A stretch of 64,000 nt of DNA from Agrobacterium tumefaciens (GCF_005221385.1 NZ_CP039903.1:1-64000); one strand, 5' to 3'. Positions 30,183-40,148 are shown, counted from the stretch's first letter. The notes: generated by a model not told the origin, from the letters alone. A program made the numbers and translations.

Positions 30183-30230
30183 GATTCCTGTAATGCCCGA
30201 TTCTTGTGATGCCAGATTCCTATTATGTTT
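30183..30230 (+). repeat. Three tandem imperfect 16-bp repeats over the rimI start
   Basis: GATTCCTGTAATGCCC (30183-30198), GATTCTTGTGATGCCA (30199-30214) and GATTCCTATTATGTTT (30215-30230) stand head to tail, and the rimI ATG lies in the third unit. Each unit carries an ATG at the same place, in three different frames. Confidence 0.75.
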
Positions 30231-30719
30231 GACGAATATCTGAGCTGGAAACCCTATTTCGAGATCGTGCCGATGCAGCATGAGGATTGCGCCGCGGTGG
30301 CGGAACTGCATGCGCTGCGTTTTCCGCGCGCCTGGAATGACGGGGAGTTTTCCGGGCTGTTGACGCAAGGTTCGGTTTTCGGTGCCGTCGCGCGTCAGAC
30401 CAACGCGTTCTTCAGCAGGCCGCTCGGGGGGTTCGTGCTCGCAAGGGAAGTTGCAGGCGAGGCGGAAATCCTGACGGTTGCCGTGGCTGACAAGTTCGGA
30501 CGCACCGGTCTTGGCTGGCGCCTGATGCAGTCGGCGGTGCGCGAAGCGATGATGCGCGGCGCTGAAACCATGTTTCTCGAGGTGGACGACAGCAACACCT
30601 CCGCTCTCGGGCTTTATAAAAAGCTCGGCTTCAAGACGGTTGCGGAGCGCAAGGCCTATTACACCTCCAGGGATGGAACCAAGTCGACGGCGCTTGTCAT
30701 GCGCCGCGATCTTCGCTAG
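30225..30719 (+). CDS. rimI: Ribosomal protein S18 alanine N-acetyltransferase (RimI-like GNAT)
   Basis: A 164-residue GNAT acetyltransferase. The acetyl-CoA site is visible as VADKFGRTGLGWRLM (the Q/R-x-x-G-x-G/A region), followed by FLEVDDSNTSALGLYKKLGF, the strongly conserved RimI-type C-terminal block, and KAYYTSRDGTKSTALVM. Its position directly after tsaB is the usual context for RimI. The ATG lies within a set of tandem repeats and has no clear ribosome-binding site, so translation may be coupled to tsaB or weak. Confidence 0.88.
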   Translation: MFDEYLSWKPYFEIVPMQHEDCAAVAELHALRFPRAWNDGEFSGLLTQGSVFGAVARQTNAFFSRPLGGFVLAREVAGEAEILTVAVADKFGRTGLGWRLMQSAVREAMMRGAETMFLEVDDSNTSALGLYKKLGFKTVAERKAYYTSRDGTKSTALVMRRDLR

Positions 30720-30789
30720 TTCCCTGCGACAGGCATTTTTTCGGCGAAAGCCGCAAAATTCAACCGGAATACTCAAAAGGCCAGAAGAC

Positions 30790-31218
30790 GTGATAGACCT
30801 TTCGAAAACGCTGGAGGAGCTTTGTGCCGAGCGCGGCATGCGGATGACGGACCAGCGCCGCGTCATTGCCCGTGTCCTGCAGGAATCGGCCGACCATCCC
30901 GATGTCGAGGAACTGTACCGCCGTTCCTCCGCCGTGGATCCGCGCATCTCGATTTCCACCGTCTACAGAACGGTGAAGCTGTTCGAAGACGCCGGTATCA
31001 TCGAACGTCACGATTTTCGTGATGGCCGTTCGCGTTATGAGACCGTGCCTGAAGAGCACCACGATCATCTGATCGATCTGAAGAACAGCGTGGTCATCGA
31101 GTTTCATTCGCCGGAAATCGAAGCGCTTCAGGAAAAGATCGCCCGCGAGCATGGCTTCAAGCTGGTGGATCACCGGCTGGAGCTTTACGGCGTGCCGCTG
31201 AAGCCCGACGAACGCTGA
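30790..31218 (+). CDS. Fur-family metal regulator (Mur/Fur-like)
   Basis: A 142-residue Fur-family repressor. The GTG at 30790 gives the usual length and begins MIDLSKTLEELCAERGMRMT. The winged helix spans about 1-80 with ISISTVYRTVKLFEDAGI as the recognition region, and the dimerisation domain starts with EEHHDHL (His90, His91, His93). The structural-zinc CXXC of E. coli Fur is absent: where E. coli has LICLDCG this protein has LIDLKNS. In Rhizobiaceae the orthologous Fur-like protein acts mainly as the manganese-responsive regulator Mur, with iron control taken over by RirA and Irr. It lies between rimI and olsA. Confidence 0.9.
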   Translation: MIDLSKTLEELCAERGMRMTDQRRVIARVLQESADHPDVEELYRRSSAVDPRISISTVYRTVKLFEDAGIIERHDFRDGRSRYETVPEEHHDHLIDLKNSVVIEFHSPEIEALQEKIAREHGFKLVDHRLELYGVPLKPDER

Positions 31219-31248
31219 GACGCCGGTGAACAAGCGGGCGTTTCACTC

Positions 31249-32043
31249 ATGATGTGGCTGCGCACAGCCTATATCGCGATCGTTCTCCTGATCGTCACGC
31301 TCATCCTGCTGCCGCTGCAACTGCTGGGCCTTGCCTTCGACTGGCGGCTGCGCCGCCGTATCCCGCGCCTCTGGCATCGCATCGCCTGCCATGTTCTCGG
31401 CATTCGTGTGCATGTTCACGGAGAGGTGGAGCGGGCAAAGCCGCTGATGCTGGCGGTCAACCACGCCTCGTGGAAGGATATTCTCGTTCTCGGCAGCATT
31501 GCCGACGTGGTGTTCATCGCCAAGACGGAAGTACGGGACTGGCCGGTTTTCGGCTGGCTCGCCCGGCTGCAGAAAAGCATCTTCGTTCAGCGTGAGCAGA
31601 AGCGCAGCACCGGCGCGCAGGTCAGCGAAATCGCCAGCCGCATGGCTGATGGCGAGATTGTCGTGTTGTTCCCCGAAGGCACCACTTCGGATGGGAACCG
31701 AATGCTGGCGGTGAAATCCTCGTTGTTCGGTGCCGCCTCCACCGCCGCTGAACAGGTGCCGGGCAAGCTGGTTTATGTGCAGCCGGTTGCGATTGCCTAT
31801 ACGCGGGTGCATGGCATGGCCATGGGCCGTTATCATCGCGTCATTGCCGCCTGGCCGGGCAGCATAACGCTGGTGCCGCATCTGCTTGGCATCATCAAGG
31901 CCGGCGCCATTGATGTGGACGTGACCTTCGGCGAGAGCGTTCCATTTCACAGCACGGATAACCGCAAACGACTTTCGATCGATATCGCTGCTTCCATCCG
32001 TTCCATGCTGGCCTTCAGCCTGCGCGGCGGCTGGCGGAAATAG
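31249..32043 (+). CDS. olsA: Lyso-ornithine lipid O-acyltransferase OlsA (PlsC family)
   Basis: A membrane acyltransferase of 264 residues with an N-terminal hydrophobic segment (about 7-28), the catalytic NHASWKD box (NHX4D) and the FPEGTTSDG glycerol-phosphate acyltransferase motif. The family acylates lysophosphatidate or lyso-ornithine lipid. Placement between the Fur-like gene and miaB matches the rhizobial olsA locus, and olsB is present in the same window, so OlsA is preferred over PlsC; this is a context-based call. Two adjacent ATGs are possible starts, with no strong ribosome-binding site. Confidence 0.8.
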   Translation: MMWLRTAYIAIVLLIVTLILLPLQLLGLAFDWRLRRRIPRLWHRIACHVLGIRVHVHGEVERAKPLMLAVNHASWKDILVLGSIADVVFIAKTEVRDWPVFGWLARLQKSIFVQREQKRSTGAQVSEIASRMADGEIVVLFPEGTTSDGNRMLAVKSSLFGAASTAAEQVPGKLVYVQPVAIAYTRVHGMAMGRYHRVIAAWPGSITLVPHLLGIIKAGAIDVDVTFGESVPFHSTDNRKRLSIDIAASIRSMLAFSLRGGWRK

Positions 32044-32109
32044 CGGTGTCGTCGCTCTTTCCGGGATTTTTTTGTTTAATCTGGCTAGGAAAAACACTAA
32101 ATAGCGGCC

Positions 32110-33513
32110 ATGACCCAGGAAACGCTTGGCCTTGACGCCCAACACATGATCGCCCGCGAAGGCTCTAACAGCCGCAAGGTCTTTATCAAGACCTATGGCT
32201 GTCAGATGAACGTCTACGATTCCGTCCGCATGAGCGATGCGCTGGCGAAGGATGGTTACGTTCAGACCGAGGATATGGGTGAGGCGGATCTGGTTCTCTT
32301 GAACACCTGTCATATCCGCGAAAAGGCAGCTGAAAAGGTCTATTCGGCGCTTGGCCGTCTGCGCGACATGAAAAAATCGCGGCAAGAGCAGGGCCGCGAA
32401 TTCATGATCGGCGTTGCCGGCTGTGTGGCGCAGGCGGAAGGCGAGGAAATCCTTCGCCGTGCACCTGCCGTCGATGTCGTCATTGGCCCGCAGACCTACC
32501 ACCGCCTGCCGGACGCTCTGAAGCGGGTACGCGGCGGTGAACGCGTCATCGAGACCGAATATGCGGTCGAGGACAAGTTCGAACATTTGCCGGTAGCTGA
32601 AAAGGCGACGTTGCGCACCCGCGGCGTCACCGCCTTTCTGACCGTGCAGGAAGGCTGCGACAAGTTCTGTACCTTCTGCGTCGTGCCCTATACCCGTGGC
32701 TCGGAAGTCTCCCGTCCCGTGCGTCAGATCGTCGATGAGGCGATGAAACTGGTGGATGCCGGCGTGCGCGAGATCACGCTGCTTGGCCAGAACGTCAACG
32801 CCTGGCAGGGCGAGGGTGCCAAGGGCGAGAAATGGGGCCTTGCCGAGCTGCTTTACCGGCTGGCGGAAATTCCGGGCCTTGCACGGCTTCGCTACACCAC
32901 CAGTCATCCGCGCGACATGGATGATCGGCTGATCGGCGCCCATCGCGATCTGCGTATCCTGATGCCCTACCTGCATCTGCCGGTGCAGTCAGGATCGGAT
33001 AACATTCTGAAAGCCATGAACCGTCGCCATACGGGCGAGGAATATATCCAGCTTATCGAAAAAATCCGCGCCGCCCGCCCTGATATCGCCATGTCGGGGG
33101 ACTTTATTGTCGGCTTCCCCGGTGAGACGGATCGCGACTTCGAAGACACGATGGCGATGGTCGAGCAGGTGAAATACGCGCAGGCCTTCTCCTTCAAATA
33201 TTCCACCCGTCCCGGTACGCCGGGCGCCGATCTTACGGATCAGGTTGCGGAAGAGGTGAAGGCCGAGCGGCTGGAACGATTGCAGGCCCTGTTGCTGCGG
33301 CAACAGAAGGAATTTGCGGAATCGCTGGTCGGAAAGACCATGGATGTGTTGCTGGAAAAGCCCGGCCGCATGCCTGAACAGTTGATAGGTCGCTCTCCCT
33401 GGCTGCAATCCGTGAATCTTGATGCAAAGACTTTGAAAATCGGTGACATTGTTAATGTACGAATCACCGCAACGGGTCCAAACAGCTTGTTTGCCGAGGT
33501 GGCAGAGAGTTAG
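32110..33513 (+). CDS. miaB: tRNA-2-methylthio-N6-dimethylallyladenosine synthase MiaB
   Basis: MiaB adds the 2-methylthio group to i6A37 in tRNAs that read UNN codons. The 467-residue product has the N-terminal MTTase domain (TYGCQMN with Cys31, plus two more conserved cysteines holding the auxiliary 4Fe-4S cluster), the radical SAM domain with CX3CX2C at Cys183, Cys187 and Cys190, and a C-terminal TRAM domain (about 400-465). It leads a run with phoH, ybeY and corC, an order conserved across proteobacteria. Confidence 0.96.
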   Translation: MTQETLGLDAQHMIAREGSNSRKVFIKTYGCQMNVYDSVRMSDALAKDGYVQTEDMGEADLVLLNTCHIREKAAEKVYSALGRLRDMKKSRQEQGREFMIGVAGCVAQAEGEEILRRAPAVDVVIGPQTYHRLPDALKRVRGGERVIETEYAVEDKFEHLPVAEKATLRTRGVTAFLTVQEGCDKFCTFCVVPYTRGSEVSRPVRQIVDEAMKLVDAGVREITLLGQNVNAWQGEGAKGEKWGLAELLYRLAEIPGLARLRYTTSHPRDMDDRLIGAHRDLRILMPYLHLPVQSGSDNILKAMNRRHTGEEYIQLIEKIRAARPDIAMSGDFIVGFPGETDRDFEDTMAMVEQVKYAQAFSFKYSTRPGTPGADLTDQVAEEVKAERLERLQALLLRQQKEFAESLVGKTMDVLLEKPGRMPEQLIGRSPWLQSVNLDAKTLKIGDIVNVRITATGPNSLFAEVAES

Positions 33514-33553
33514 AGTGAGGAGCCGACACTGATTGGGACAGGAGCCTGACCGC

Positions 33554-34609
33554 TTGAACGCACATGAATTGGTATCACCTTCATCGCGCCAGCCACGCCA
33601 AGCCGCGACCGACGCCAATCACTTCGTCCTCACGTTCGAGAATAACAGGATAGCGGGAGAGCTATTCGGTCAGTTCGATCAGAACCTGAAATTGCTGGAA
33701 CAGCGCCTCAACATCGATGCGCGCCCGCGCGGCAATTCCGTCGCCATCACCGGTGATGTCGTCGCCACCAATCAGGCTCGCCGGGCGCTGGATTTCCTCT
33801 ACGAACGGCTGCTCAAGGGCGGAACCGCCGAGGTTTCCGATGTGGAAGGCGCGATCCGCATGGCGATGGCCGCAGATGATCAACTGACCTTGCCGACGAT
33901 GGAGCGCAAGGCGAAGATTTCCATGGCGCAGATTTCCACCCGCAAGAAGACCATCGCTGCTCGCACGCCGACGCAGGATGTCTATATGCGGGCGCTGGAG
34001 CAATCCGAACTGGTTTTCGGCGTCGGCCCCGCCGGCACCGGCAAGACCTATCTGGCCGTGGCGCATGCCGCACAGCTTCTGGAGCGCGGCGCGGTTGACC
34101 GTATCATCCTGTCGCGTCCTGCCGTCGAAGCGGGTGAGCGCCTGGGCTTCCTGCCGGGAGACATGAAGGAAAAGGTCGATCCCTATCTTCGTCCGCTTTA
34201 TGATGCGCTTTATGACATGATGCCGGGTGACAAGGTGGAGCGCGCCATTCAGGCGGGTGTCATCGAAATTGCGCCGCTCGCCTTCATGCGCGGCCGCACC
34301 CTTGCCAACGCCGCCGTTATTCTGGACGAAGCCCAGAACACCACGACCATGCAGATGAAGATGTTCCTGACCCGTCTCGGCGAAAACGGCCGCATGATCG
34401 TGACCGGCGACCCGAGCCAGGTGGATTTGCCGCGCGGGGTGAAATCCGGCCTTGTCGAGGCCCTGCAAATCCTTGGGGATGTCGAAGGCGTGTCGGTCGT
34501 GCGCTTCAAGGATGTCGACGTCGTGCGTCATCCGATGGTGGCGCGCATCGTCAGGGCCTATGAATCCCACACGGCAGTGCCGGATGAAAGCCTCGTGAAG
34601 GGCAACTGA
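33554..34609 (+). CDS. ybeZ: PhoH-like ATPase (YbeZ)
   Basis: A cytoplasmic P-loop protein of the PhoH family, 351 residues from the TTG at 33554, which has GGAG nine bases upstream; a TTG at 33533 is the alternative. Walker A is GPAGTGKT (158-165), with the DEAQNTT Walker B region near residue 265. YbeZ is thought to act with YbeY in RNA and ribosome maintenance. It sits between miaB and ybeY with an 11-base gap to ybeY. Confidence 0.93.
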   Translation: MNAHELVSPSSRQPRQAATDANHFVLTFENNRIAGELFGQFDQNLKLLEQRLNIDARPRGNSVAITGDVVATNQARRALDFLYERLLKGGTAEVSDVEGAIRMAMAADDQLTLPTMERKAKISMAQISTRKKTIAARTPTQDVYMRALEQSELVFGVGPAGTGKTYLAVAHAAQLLERGAVDRIILSRPAVEAGERLGFLPGDMKEKVDPYLRPLYDALYDMMPGDKVERAIQAGVIEIAPLAFMRGRTLANAAVILDEAQNTTTMQMKMFLTRLGENGRMIVTGDPSQVDLPRGVKSGLVEALQILGDVEGVSVVRFKDVDVVRHPMVARIVRAYESHTAVPDESLVKGN

Positions 34610-34619
34610 CGTAAAGACA

Positions 34620-35126
34620 ATGACAGCTCTGGATATTCAAATCAGCGTCGAGGCCGAAGGCTGGTCCTCGGAAGAGGACTTGGCTGTCTTTGCAACCAAA
34701 GTGCTGGATGCGGCGGTTGATTTCCTGAAGCGGGAAGAGGAGCAGCCCTTCCCGAAAATGCCGGTGGAACTGTCGCTGGTCTTTACCGATGACGAAAATA
34801 TTCGGGAAATCAATGCAGAGTGGCGCGACAAGGACAAGGCGACCAATGTCTTGTCTTTCCCCGCTTTTCCGCTGGAACCGGGTGGTATGCCCGGCCCGAT
34901 GCTGGGCGATATTGTCATCGCGCGCGAGACGGTTGAGCGTGAGGCCCTTGAACTTGACAAGAGTTTCGAGGATCATCTGACCCATCTGCTCGTTCATGGG
35001 TTCCTGCATTTGTTTGGTTATGACCACATGGACGAGGAGGAAGCGGAAGAAATGGAGTCGCTTGAGACTCGCATTTTGGCGGTGCTTGGCCTATCTGATC
35101 CATACGCGGGTCAGGAACCGCTTTGA
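34620..35126 (+). CDS. ybeY: Endoribonuclease YbeY
   Basis: YbeY is a metal-dependent single-strand endoribonuclease involved in 16S rRNA 3'-end maturation and ribosome quality control; the Sinorhizobium homologue affects small-RNA regulation. The 168-residue product ends its catalytic domain with the zinc motif HGFLHLFGYDH (H-G-x-L-H-L-x-G-Y-D-H), and has the conserved DKATNVLSFP substrate-channel stretch. It follows phoH and precedes the CorC-like gene. Confidence 0.95.
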   Translation: MTALDIQISVEAEGWSSEEDLAVFATKVLDAAVDFLKREEEQPFPKMPVELSLVFTDDENIREINAEWRDKDKATNVLSFPAFPLEPGGMPGPMLGDIVIARETVEREALELDKSFEDHLTHLLVHGFLHLFGYDHMDEEEAEEMESLETRILAVLGLSDPYAGQEPL

Positions 35127-35141
35127 ATATTGTCTGGAGCC

Positions 35142-36287
35142 ATGAACGAACATTCTGCACGACCTGCCAATGAGGGCAGAGAAAACGGCGAGCAGTCCTC
35201 TTCGGAGGAAGGCAGTAGTCATTTACGTCAAGACTACAATGCAAAGCCAAGATCGACGATCTGGTCGCGCATCGCACGGTTGCTAAGACCGTCTCAGGGC
35301 GAGCGCCTGCGCGAGGATTTGACCGACGCGCTGATGGACGACACCGAAATTGGCGCTGCCTTTTCGCCCGAAGAACGGGCGATGCTGAACAATATCCTCC
35401 GTTTCCGCGAGATCAGGGTCGAAGATATCATGATCCCGCGGGTCGATATTGACGGTCTCGACCAGAACATGACCATTGGCGAGGCCCTGATCCTCTTTGA
35501 GGAAACCGGACGCTCCCGTATGCCGGTCTATGATGAGACGCTGGATGACCCGAAGGGCATGATCCACATTCGTGACCTGCTGGCCTATGTCGCCAAGCAG
35601 GCGCGCAACAAGCGCCGGGCGGGATCACGCAGCGTCGCTTATGGTGAAGTAAAGGCGCCGCGTTCGCCGCGACCGAACTTCGACCTGGCACGGGTCGATC
35701 TCGAACAGACGGTTGCCGATGCCGGGCTCGTGCGGAAAATTCTGTTCGCGCCGCCCTCCATGCTGGCCTCCGATCTCTTGAAGACGATGCAGGCCCAGAG
35801 AACCCAGCTCGCGCTCGTGATCGATGAATATGGTGGCACGGACGGTCTCGTCAGCCACGAGGATATCGTCGAGATGGTCGTGGGCGACATCGATGACGAG
35901 CACGACAAGGACGAGGCGATGTTTTCGCGCCTGTCCCCGGATGTGCTCGTGGCCGATGCCCGTGCGGAACTTACGGAACTTGCCGAGGCGATCGGGCCGG
36001 AATTCGATGTTCGCGAACATCTGGAGGAAATCGATACGCTCGGCGGCCTCATCTTCTTCGCGCTCGGCCGTATTCCGGCCAAGGGCGAGGTGGTCAGGGC
36101 CGTTCCCGGTTTCGAGTTCCAGATTCTCGATGCGGATACACGGCGCATCAAGGGCGTCCGCATTGTCCGTGATCACGGCTCGGAAGGGCAGGATGATCGC
36201 GCGCCAGGCGATGCCCGCACGAACGAGGTGATTGCGCTGCCCGCGCCGGATATGCGCCTTATCACTCACCAGCAGAATGCCGACTGA
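35142..36287 (+). CDS. CorC/TlyC-like CBS-domain protein
   Basis: A 381-residue soluble protein with an N-terminal hydrophilic part, a paired CBS domain (about 95-225, including VEDIMIPRVDIDGLD and RTQLALVIDEYGGTDGLVS) and a C-terminal CorC_HlyC transporter-associated domain (about 250-335). The membrane DUF21 domain is lacking, which makes it CorC-like; such proteins are linked to magnesium/cobalt efflux and were once called hemolysins. The ATG at 35142 lies only two bases after GGAG; a TTG at 35130 is in frame, so the start is uncertain. It lies between ybeY and lnt, its standard place. Confidence 0.88.
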   Translation: MNEHSARPANEGRENGEQSSSEEGSSHLRQDYNAKPRSTIWSRIARLLRPSQGERLREDLTDALMDDTEIGAAFSPEERAMLNNILRFREIRVEDIMIPRVDIDGLDQNMTIGEALILFEETGRSRMPVYDETLDDPKGMIHIRDLLAYVAKQARNKRRAGSRSVAYGEVKAPRSPRPNFDLARVDLEQTVADAGLVRKILFAPPSMLASDLLKTMQAQRTQLALVIDEYGGTDGLVSHEDIVEMVVGDIDDEHDKDEAMFSRLSPDVLVADARAELTELAEAIGPEFDVREHLEEIDTLGGLIFFALGRIPAKGEVVRAVPGFEFQILDADTRRIKGVRIVRDHGSEGQDDRAPGDARTNEVIALPAPDMRLITHQQNAD

Positions 36288-36293
36288 ACAGGA

Positions 36294-36315
36294 CCGACGG
36301 GGTAATACCCGTCGG
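36294..36315 (+). other. Perfect hairpin downstream of the CorC-like gene
   Basis: CCGACGGG (36294-36301) and CCCGTCGG (36308-36315) make an eight-base stem with a GTAATA loop, six bases after the stop codon. No U tract follows, so it is at best a weak or factor-dependent terminator, or an RNA-stability element. The remaining 190 bases up to lnt show no gene I can support. Confidence 0.5.
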
Positions 36316-36508
36316 TTCGCTGGTTCAATATGGATTCGCCCGCTTTGAATGCTCCTGTGGGCCGATGAAATGTGCGGCGGATCATCAGGGCTTTCTCCAC
36401 TCCTGTGGACTGCGAATCTTTTTTCCGTTACTCCGGGTTTGAGGGAAAATTCCGCGGCGCGGCCTTGCCGGGAGCGGTCTTTTCCGGACGCGCATAAACG
36501 GAGATGGC

Positions 36509-38098
36509 ATGGAGCGTCTTGCAGGCAGGGTAATGCTGGCCGGTGGCAAAAGCCGCGCAGTGATGGCGATTGCCGCAGGCGCGGTTGGTGCGCTGGCTTT
36601 GCCTCCATTCGGTTTTTTCGCGGCGCTGTTTTTCTCCTTCACCCTGCTTGTCTGGCTGGTGGACGGCTGCACCGGTAAGCCGGGCGGCGGCATATTCAGC
36701 CGCATCCTGCCGGCTTTTGGCATCGGTTGGTGTTTCGGCTTCGGCTATTTCGTGGCGGGTCTTTGGTGGTTGGGCAATGCCCTGTTGCTGGAGGCAGACG
36801 AATTCGCCTGGGCGCTGCCGCTCGCCATCATCGGCCTTCCGGCTCTTCTTGCGCTGTTTTATGGTTTTGCAGTCGCTGCGGCCAACATCGTCTGGTCGGA
36901 TGGTCTCGGCCGTATCGCCGCCCTTGCCGCCGCATTCGGCTTGTTTGAATGGCTGCGCAGTTTTCTTGCGACTGGATTTCCCTGGAACGCCATCGGCTAC
37001 GGCATCATGCCCATTCCGGTCATGATGCAGTCCGCGCACCTGCTTGGACTTTTCAGCGTTACCACGCTTGCGGTTTTTATCTTCGCTGCTCCCGCTTTGA
37101 TCGGCACAAAAAAAAGCATGTGGCCGGGCCTCGCTCTGGCGGGTCTGCTGCTGGCCGGCCATTTTGGTTACGGCTTCTATCGCCTTCAGGCACCGGTTGA
37201 GACACCGGCGGACGCGCTGACCGTCAGGATCGTACAGCCCTCCATCGATCAGTCCCGTAAAATGCTGAACGCCGACCGGGCAGAGATCTTTGGCGAACAT
37301 CTGCGGTTGACGGCGCTGCCTCCCGGCGAAGGGAAAAAGCGCCCTGATATCGTCGTATGGCCGGAAACCTCCGTACCTTTCATCCTGACGCAGAACCCCG
37401 ACGCTCTGGTGGAAATCGCAAAAACGCTGGAGGACGGGCAAATCCTGTTCACCGGCGCTGTCAGAATGGAAGACCAGGGTGCCGGTCGGCCGCCGCGTTA
37501 TTACAATTCAGTCTACGCGATCGACAGCCAGGGCGAAATCATCGCGGCAAGCGACAAGGTTCACCTGACACCGTTTGGGGAATATGTTCCCTTCGAAGGC
37601 GTTTTGCGGGAGTTCGGCATCGATAATGTCATCAGCCTGCCGGGTGGTTTCTCGGCCGCCTCGTCGCGCACGCCATTGACGCTTCCTTCCGGCAAGACCT
37701 TCTATCCCCTGATCTGTTACGAGATCATTTTCCCCGGTGAGATGACGCCAGGTCTGGCGGGTTCGGCGGCAATTCTGAACGTGACAAATGACGGCTGGTT
37801 TGGCGACACGCCTGGCCCTTACCAGCATTTTCTTCAGGCCAGAGTCCGGGCTGTTGAAACCGGCGTGCCGGTGATTCGCGGCGCCAATACCGGAATTTCC
37901 GCCGTCATAGACCCCTATGGGCGCATTATCGCCGGGTTGGATTACGGTCGGGTTGGCATTGTTGACGCCACTTTGAGTGGTGGGTCCAACGACGCATTTA
38001 CTTACGACACACATCGGACGTATTTCTGGTTGATTTTTTCAATCATGCTGATCGTTGCGGTATTTCCTGCCTGGAGTTTTGCTCGGCGTCAGAATTGA
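36509..38098 (+). CDS. lnt: Apolipoprotein N-acyltransferase
   Basis: Lnt adds the third acyl chain to the N-terminal cysteine of lipoproteins. The 529-residue product has six or more N-terminal membrane segments (about 15-215), the nitrilase-like periplasmic catalytic domain and a last membrane segment at the C-terminus. The catalytic triad is visible: Glu286 in WPETSVPF, Lys350 in SDKVHLTPFGEYVPF and Cys403 in ICYEIIFPG. The ATG at 36509 follows GGAG by five bases. It lies downstream of corC as in most proteobacteria, and complements lspA at 15.4 kb. Confidence 0.96.
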   Translation: MERLAGRVMLAGGKSRAVMAIAAGAVGALALPPFGFFAALFFSFTLLVWLVDGCTGKPGGGIFSRILPAFGIGWCFGFGYFVAGLWWLGNALLLEADEFAWALPLAIIGLPALLALFYGFAVAAANIVWSDGLGRIAALAAAFGLFEWLRSFLATGFPWNAIGYGIMPIPVMMQSAHLLGLFSVTTLAVFIFAAPALIGTKKSMWPGLALAGLLLAGHFGYGFYRLQAPVETPADALTVRIVQPSIDQSRKMLNADRAEIFGEHLRLTALPPGEGKKRPDIVVWPETSVPFILTQNPDALVEIAKTLEDGQILFTGAVRMEDQGAGRPPRYYNSVYAIDSQGEIIAASDKVHLTPFGEYVPFEGVLREFGIDNVISLPGGFSAASSRTPLTLPSGKTFYPLICYEIIFPGEMTPGLAGSAAILNVTNDGWFGDTPGPYQHFLQARVRAVETGVPVIRGANTGISAVIDPYGRIIAGLDYGRVGIVDATLSGGSNDAFTYDTHRTYFWLIFSIMLIVAVFPAWSFARRQN

Positions 38099-38228
38099 CC
38101 GGGAACTCCCACAATTGCATAGTGAATACGTCAGTCGTAAAACAAGTTTAGACGCTGTCGAAATGCCGGCTCATTTCTTCGAATAGTAATGAAGCGAGAT
38201 ATCAACCCTTTCCGAGTGTCAGGACCGC

Positions 38229-38651
38229 ATGATGACCGAGAATAAGAAAAAGCCTAATCCCATCGACATTCATGTCGGAAGCCGAATTCGTCTTCGCAGA
38301 ACCATGCTGGGCATGAGCCAGGAAAAGCTGGGCGAAAGCCTTGGAATTACCTTTCAGCAAATCCAGAAATATGAAAAGGGCACGAACCGCGTCGGTGCGA
38401 GCCGCCTTCAGAATATTTCCGCGATCCTCAACGTTCCGGTGTCCTTCTTTTTCGAAGATGCTCCCGGCGATCAGGTTGGCGGCGCGACCGGCATGGCGGA
38501 AGCCTCCAGCTCCAACTACGTGGTTGACTTCCTGTCCTCGGCTGAAGGTCTGCAGCTGAACCGCGCTTTTGTGAAGATCGCCGATCCCAAGGTCCGCCGT
38601 CGTCTCGTTGATCTCGTCAAGGCGCTCGCCGCCGAAGGAGACGCGGAGTAA
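38229..38651 (+). CDS. XRE-family transcriptional regulator (PraR-like)
   Basis: A 140-residue DNA-binding protein with a Cro/CI-type helix-turn-helix at about 18-75 (GSRIRLRRTMLGMSQEKLGE and FQQIQKYEKGTNRVGASRL) and a short C-terminal helical part. It resembles rhizobial PraR/PhrR-type regulators, which sit upstream of metK and influence quorum sensing, biofilm formation and surface attachment in relatives. The name rests on similarity recalled from the family and on location. Two adjacent ATGs are possible. A strong terminator separates it from metK. Confidence 0.78.
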   Translation: MMTENKKKPNPIDIHVGSRIRLRRTMLGMSQEKLGESLGITFQQIQKYEKGTNRVGASRLQNISAILNVPVSFFFEDAPGDQVGGATGMAEASSSNYVVDFLSSAEGLQLNRAFVKIADPKVRRRLVDLVKALAAEGDAE

Positions 38652-38700
38652 GTCTCCACAGATGATGCCCATAATTTCCGGCAAGGGCGCCGGACACTCA

Positions 38701-38724
38701 ACGGTCCGCAAGGACCGTTTTTTT
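38701..38724 (+). terminator. Rho-independent terminator after the PraR-like gene
   Basis: The seven-base stem ACGGTCC/GGACCGT (38701-38707 with 38712-38718) with a GCAA tetraloop runs straight into seven Ts. It separates the regulator gene from metK, so metK must have its own promoter downstream of here. Confidence 0.9.
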
Positions 38725-38747
38725 GTGCCAGATTAGAAAGGAATTCT

Positions 38748-38769
38748 CACATAAAGATATATTTATGTG
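38748..38769. promoter_or_regulatory. Perfect AT-rich palindrome upstream of metK (candidate operator)
   Basis: CACATAAA (38748-38755) and TTTATGTG (38762-38769) are perfect inverted repeats around a six-base centre, GATATA. The site lies between the upstream terminator and the metK start, in the zone where the metK promoter must be. It fits a dimeric repressor operator; ArsR-family SAM/SAH-responsive regulators (SahR, SamR) are known for such genes, but the regulator here is not known. Confidence 0.5.
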
Positions 38770-38839
38770 GTTGTGTCCTTGTCTTTCATGGCCGAAATGA
38801 CTAACAAACTCGAAGACCGTTCTTTGAGGGGAATCCCGC

Positions 38840-40102
<1,263 letters not shown>

Positions 40103-40148
40103 GCCTTGTCATTCGACGGCGATTGAGAGATACCGTCTGCATCTTTGT

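Noticed and set aside
31243..32976. A 577-codon minus-strand frame across olsA and miaB
   Set aside because: Antisense to two clear genes, no domain, and no ribosome-binding site that stands out.
36349..36678. A 109-codon plus-strand frame between the CorC-like gene and lnt
   Set aside because: It runs out of frame into lnt, has a Cys/Arg/Ser-rich shadow-like composition and no ribosome-binding site.
38725..38839. SAM-responsive riboswitch upstream of metK
   Set aside because: The leader has only one AT-rich palindrome and lacks the conserved pseudoknot segments of SAM-II or the junction of SAM-I; a protein operator is the better explanation.
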